Positions 6,628 to 8,972 of a stretch of DNA of 8,972 bases are shown one piece after another. The stretch is from assembly GCA_027077185.1 (NCBI GenBank), contig JALTGJ010000301.1, forward strand, positions 1 through 8,972, given 5' to 3'. Below the pieces are notes generated by a model. It made no database searches, was not told the DNA's origin, and saw nothing but the letters and a program-made list of their open reading frames with translations. Within the stretch, counting starts at the first letter, position 1. Each line of letters opens with the position of its first letter. The translations under genes and the position numbers were made by a program. Source of the stretch: Spirochaetales bacterium. Its GTDB lineage: Bacteria; Spirochaetota; Spirochaetia; B11-G9.

Positions 6628-6656
6628 TTGAATAACCATATCATCATAAGTATAAT
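6628..6656 (+). promoter_or_regulatory. Promoter of lysS, predicted to give a leaderless mRNA
   Basis: TTGAAT (6628-6633, four of six to the -35 consensus), a 17-base spacer and a perfect TATAAT (6651-6656). The expected transcription start is 6663-6664, which is the A of the lysS ATG. The upstream TTG that would extend the reading frame is part of the -35 box. Confidence 0.7.
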
Positions 6657-6663
6657 CCCTTTT

Positions 6664-8259
6664 ATGAAAACAGAATCAAACAAAAAGCAAATACAAAAAT
6701 CAGTCCATTGGGCCGATATAAATGCAGATAAAATAATCAGAGAAAAAGGGGCTAAGGATGTCTATGTCTGCGCCTCGGGTATTACGCCTTCAGGAACAGT
6801 TCATATAGGGAACTTTAGAGAAATTATATCAGTTGATCTGGTTGTAAAGGCCCTAAGGGATAAAGGAAAAAAAGTAAGATTTATATATTCCTGGGATGAC
6901 TATGATGTCTTTCGAAAAGTACCGGTAAATATGCCGGATCAGGATTTATTAACTACATATTTACGAAAACCAATAACCCTTGTTCCCGATACAAAGGGTG
7001 ACTGCAGCAGTTACGCTGAGGCAAACGAAAAAGAACTGGAAGCAATTCTTCCTGTAGTCGGAGTAGTTCCGGAATATATATATCAGGCAGAAAGATACAG
7101 GGCATCAAAATATGCAGAAGGTATACGATTAGCTCTGGAAAAAAAGGATGTCATTAAAAGGCTTCTTGATGAACATCGAACTACTCCCTTGCCGGAAGAC
7201 TGGATGCCTGTTTCCGTGTTCAGTAATTTTACGGATAAGGATAACACTAAGGTTTTAAGCTGGGATGGTGAGTGGGGGCTTACCTATCGCTGTCTGGATA
7301 CGGAAAAAGAGGAAACAGTTGATATAAGAAATACCTCTGCAGTTAAACTACCCTGGAGAATAGACTGGCCCATGCGATGGAAGGAAGAGGTAGTAGATTT
7401 TGAACCTGCAGGGAAGGACCATCACTCAGAGGGAGGATCTTTTGATACAGCAAAAAAAGTTGTTCAGGAAGTTTTTGGCGGCGAGGCTCCTGTAACCTTT
7501 CAGTATGATTTTATAAGAATCAAGGGAAGGGGAGGGAAAATTTCTTCCTCCACAGGAGAGGTTATAAGCCTTGCAGATGTTCTGGAAGTATATCCTCCGG
7601 AAATAGTTCGTTATCTTTTTGCCGGAACAAGGCCAAACAGTGAATTTGCAATATCTTTTGATCTGGATGTTTTAAAAATATATGAAGATTATGATAAATG
7701 TGAGAGAATCTACTTTGGTGAGCAGAAGGTAAATGACAAGAAAAAAGCAAAAGAAAGCCGTATTTATGAGCTTTCCCAGGTTGGAGCGGTACCGTCCGAA
7801 ATGCCTTTTCAGGCTTCATTCAGGCATTTATGCAATCTATTGCAAATTCATAATGGAGAGGTTGATACTGTAATAGGCCTTCTTGATGGTGTTGTGCCGG
7901 AACAGCTCGATCGATTAAGGGTTAGAGTTAAATGTGCCTGGAACTGGATACGTGAATTCAGTCCGGAGGATTTTAGATTTTCTCTTCAGTCAGAAGAAGA
8001 TGAACTTTTTGAAGTGGACAAAAAAGAGATGGAAGCAGTTAGGCTTTTGAAAAGTGAAATTGAAAAACTGGATTCTCATAATGATAAATCTTTGGGAGAA
8101 GCAATTTATTCAATAGCTGAAGCAAGTGGATTGGAGCCAAAGGATCTGTTTACACTAATCTATAGGGTTCTAATTGGAAAAGAAAAGGGACCACGTTTGG
8201 TTGGGTTTATTATGATAGTCGGGAAAGATAAAATTCTGGATATACTAAATAGATATTAA
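6664..8259 (+). CDS. lysS: Class I (archaeal-type) lysyl-tRNA synthetase
   Basis: 531 residues from the ATG at 6664. The enzyme charges tRNA-Lys with lysine in the cytoplasm; this class is unrelated to the usual bacterial class II LysRS. Visible signatures of class I LysRS are HWAD near the start (15-18), ASGITPSGTVHIGNFRE with the HIGH-type motif HIGN (47-50), the YSWDDYDVFRKVP stretch, GKDHHSEGG (250-258), and the KMSKS-type loop KISSS (292-296). The C-terminal half is the helical anticodon-binding region, ending GPRLVGFIMIVGKDKILDIL. Length is close to the family norm of about 500-530. A TTG at 6628 gives 12 more residues in frame but overlaps the -35 box and has no ribosome binding site, so I reject it. 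No Shine-Dalgarno precedes the ATG either, in keeping with a leaderless mRNA. No clear terminator follows the gene. Confidence 0.96.
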   Translation: MKTESNKKQIQKSVHWADINADKIIREKGAKDVYVCASGITPSGTVHIGNFREIISVDLVVKALRDKGKKVRFIYSWDDYDVFRKVPVNMPDQDLLTTYLRKPITLVPDTKGDCSSYAEANEKELEAILPVVGVVPEYIYQAERYRASKYAEGIRLALEKKDVIKRLLDEHRTTPLPEDWMPVSVFSNFTDKDNTKVLSWDGEWGLTYRCLDTEKEETVDIRNTSAVKLPWRIDWPMRWKEEVVDFEPAGKDHHSEGGSFDTAKKVVQEVFGGEAPVTFQYDFIRIKGRGGKISSSTGEVISLADVLEVYPPEIVRYLFAGTRPNSEFAISFDLDVLKIYEDYDKCERIYFGEQKVNDKKKAKESRIYELSQVGAVPSEMPFQASFRHLCNLLQIHNGEVDTVIGLLDGVVPEQLDRLRVRVKCAWNWIREFSPEDFRFSLQSEEDELFEVDKKEMEAVRLLKSEIEKLDSHNDKSLGEAIYSIAEASGLEPKDLFTLIYRVLIGKEKGPRLVGFIMIVGKDKILDILNRY

Positions 8260-8297
8260 TAATTATAAGCTAATATTGAATAGAACAGTTTGTATCC

Positions 8298-8326
8298 TTG
8301 TTATTCGATCCTGTAAGTTGTACTAT
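8298..8326 (+). promoter_or_regulatory. Candidate promoter of the DUF4160 gene
   Basis: TTGTTA (8298-8303), 17 bases, then TACTAT (8321-8326); each box matches four of six consensus bases. The predicted start near 8333 would leave a leader of only about ten bases, just enough for the ribosome binding site. Confidence 0.35.
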
Positions 8327-8333
8327 TTATGTA

Positions 8334-8340
8334 GAGGGAG
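8334..8340 (+). promoter_or_regulatory. Shine-Dalgarno deciding the start of the DUF4160 gene
   Basis: GAGGGAG lies directly before the ATG at 8343. Counted from GAGG, the spacing is five bases. It favours the ATG over the in-frame TTG at 8298, which has no such site. Confidence 0.7.
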
Positions 8341-8342
8341 CT

Positions 8343-8603
8343 ATGCCGTTTATTTCAGAGTTTTTTGGAATTAAAATATACATGTATTGGGATGAACATG
8401 CCCCTCCTCATTTTCATGCAGAATATGCGAACATGAAAGCGTTGATTTCAATAAGAGATGCAGTAGTAATGAAGGGGATGATTCCTTCCAGGCAGTTGAA
8501 GTTAGTCCTGGCATGGTGTGAGTTACATGAACAGGAGCTTTTAAAGAATTGGGATGTTGCTCAAGCCCATGGTGAATTGTTCAAAATAGATCCTATAAAG
8601 TAG
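8343..8603 (+). CDS. DUF4160 family protein
   Basis: 86 residues. MPFISEFFGIKIYMYW followed by DEHAPPHFHAEY is the hallmark of DUF4160, and the ending NWDVAQAHGELFKIDP is also typical. The histidines of HAPPHFHA may bind a metal, but no reaction is established to my knowledge. The start at this ATG gives the usual family N-terminus and has a ribosome binding site; an in-frame TTG 45 bases upstream would add residues that the family lacks. DUF4160 genes are often next to DUF2442 genes, as here, and the pair has been suspected of being toxin-antitoxin-like; that role is an inference and which partner would be the toxin is unclear. Confidence 0.88.
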   Translation: MPFISEFFGIKIYMYWDEHAPPHFHAEYANMKALISIRDAVVMKGMIPSRQLKLVLAWCELHEQELLKNWDVAQAHGELFKIDPIK

Positions 8604-8757
8604 GAGGAATGATAAAAAGGTTATGAATGGCTGTTTTGATATAAATGTAATACTCTTTATCATTCAGCGGCAGAGACTTTCCCTGAAATGAGGGTAGATG
8701 AGATTTATCCATATAAAATCACAGGAAAGTGCTCGAAAGCGATTATAAGGGGGGGTA

Positions 8758-8972
8758 ATGATACAAAGTGTTGTACAGGTTCTTCCACAAGAAGATTATA
8801 CTGTTTATGTATATTTTGATGATGGTAAAATAATACTTTATGATATGTCTCCGCTTATTGGTAAAGGGGTATTTAATAAAATATCAAATATTGATACTTT
8901 TATAGATAAATGTACTGTTCTAAATAATACTCTTGCCTGGGATGTTGGAGGAAACTACGATCCTTATAAATG
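8758..8972 (+). CDS. DUF2442 family protein, 5' part, runs off the right edge
   Basis: 71 codons are visible, open to the window end. The sequence MIQSVVQVLPQEDYTVYVYF, DDGKIILYDMSPL and TLAWDVGGNYDPY follows the DUF2442 plan: a short beta-rich domain describing a ligand-like pattern (FxDGxxxxyDxxpL) and then a W-x-x-G/D-DP segment. Most of the usual 75-100 residues appear to be present. The run AAGG followed by five G just before the ATG serves as ribosome binding site, though a G-run of this kind is unusual. It follows the DUF4160 gene in the same direction after 154 bases. Function is not established. Confidence 0.75.
   Translation, partial: MIQSVVQVLPQEDYTVYVYFDDGKIILYDMSPLIGKGVFNKISNIDTFIDKCTVLNNTLAWDVGGNYDPYK

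Noticed and set aside
7562..7819. Minus-strand 85-codon frame inside lysS
   Set aside because: Antisense shadow of a well-supported synthetase gene.
8641..8790. Plus-strand frame reading AAETFPEMRVDEIYPYK in the gap before the DUF2442 gene
   Set aside because: No start codon with a ribosome binding site and it overlaps the DUF2442 gene in another frame; unrecognised.

Overview
The window is AT-rich bacterial DNA and most likely comes from a spirochaete. The best taxonomic clue is a class I (archaeal-type) lysyl-tRNA synthetase, which among bacteria is typical of spirochaetes and a few other groups. A loosely matching lipoprotein signal, TTG starts and a tRNA gene without an encoded CCA fit but do not prove this. 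I could not place the genus.

Left part (1-3596) looks accessory. A tyrosine recombinase (integrase) gene on the minus strand runs off the left edge. Next comes a 400-base gap holding a small GC-rich inverted repeat that resembles a tRNA 3' end. A long minus-strand gene follows; it encodes a secreted lipoprotein with three fibronectin-III-like domains and a seven-repeat calcium-binding FG-GAP/VCBS propeller. Between it and the tRNA are about 740 bases without an intact gene, including a short interrupted reading frame that resembles a TPR fragment.

Centre (3565-6459) is a minus-strand block. A tRNA with anticodon CAT has its own promoter-like site and a strong terminator. Upstream of it are three closely packed genes, transcribed in this order: rlpA (peptidoglycan hydrolase with SPOR domain), a radical SAM/SPASM enzyme, and a small protein that keeps PAP2 phosphatase-like motifs but seems to have lost the membrane helices. 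The last two are separated by one base and are probably translationally coupled. This pair is the most novel item in the window.

Right part (6628-8972) is on the plus strand. lysS has a good promoter whose predicted start site falls on the ATG, which suggests a leaderless mRNA. The longer possible TTG start lies inside the -35 box and is probably false. Two small genes follow: a DUF4160 protein and a DUF2442 protein, the latter cut by the window edge. These families often occur side by side and have been suspected of being toxin-antitoxin-like. All family calls are from reading the protein sequences; no database search was run.
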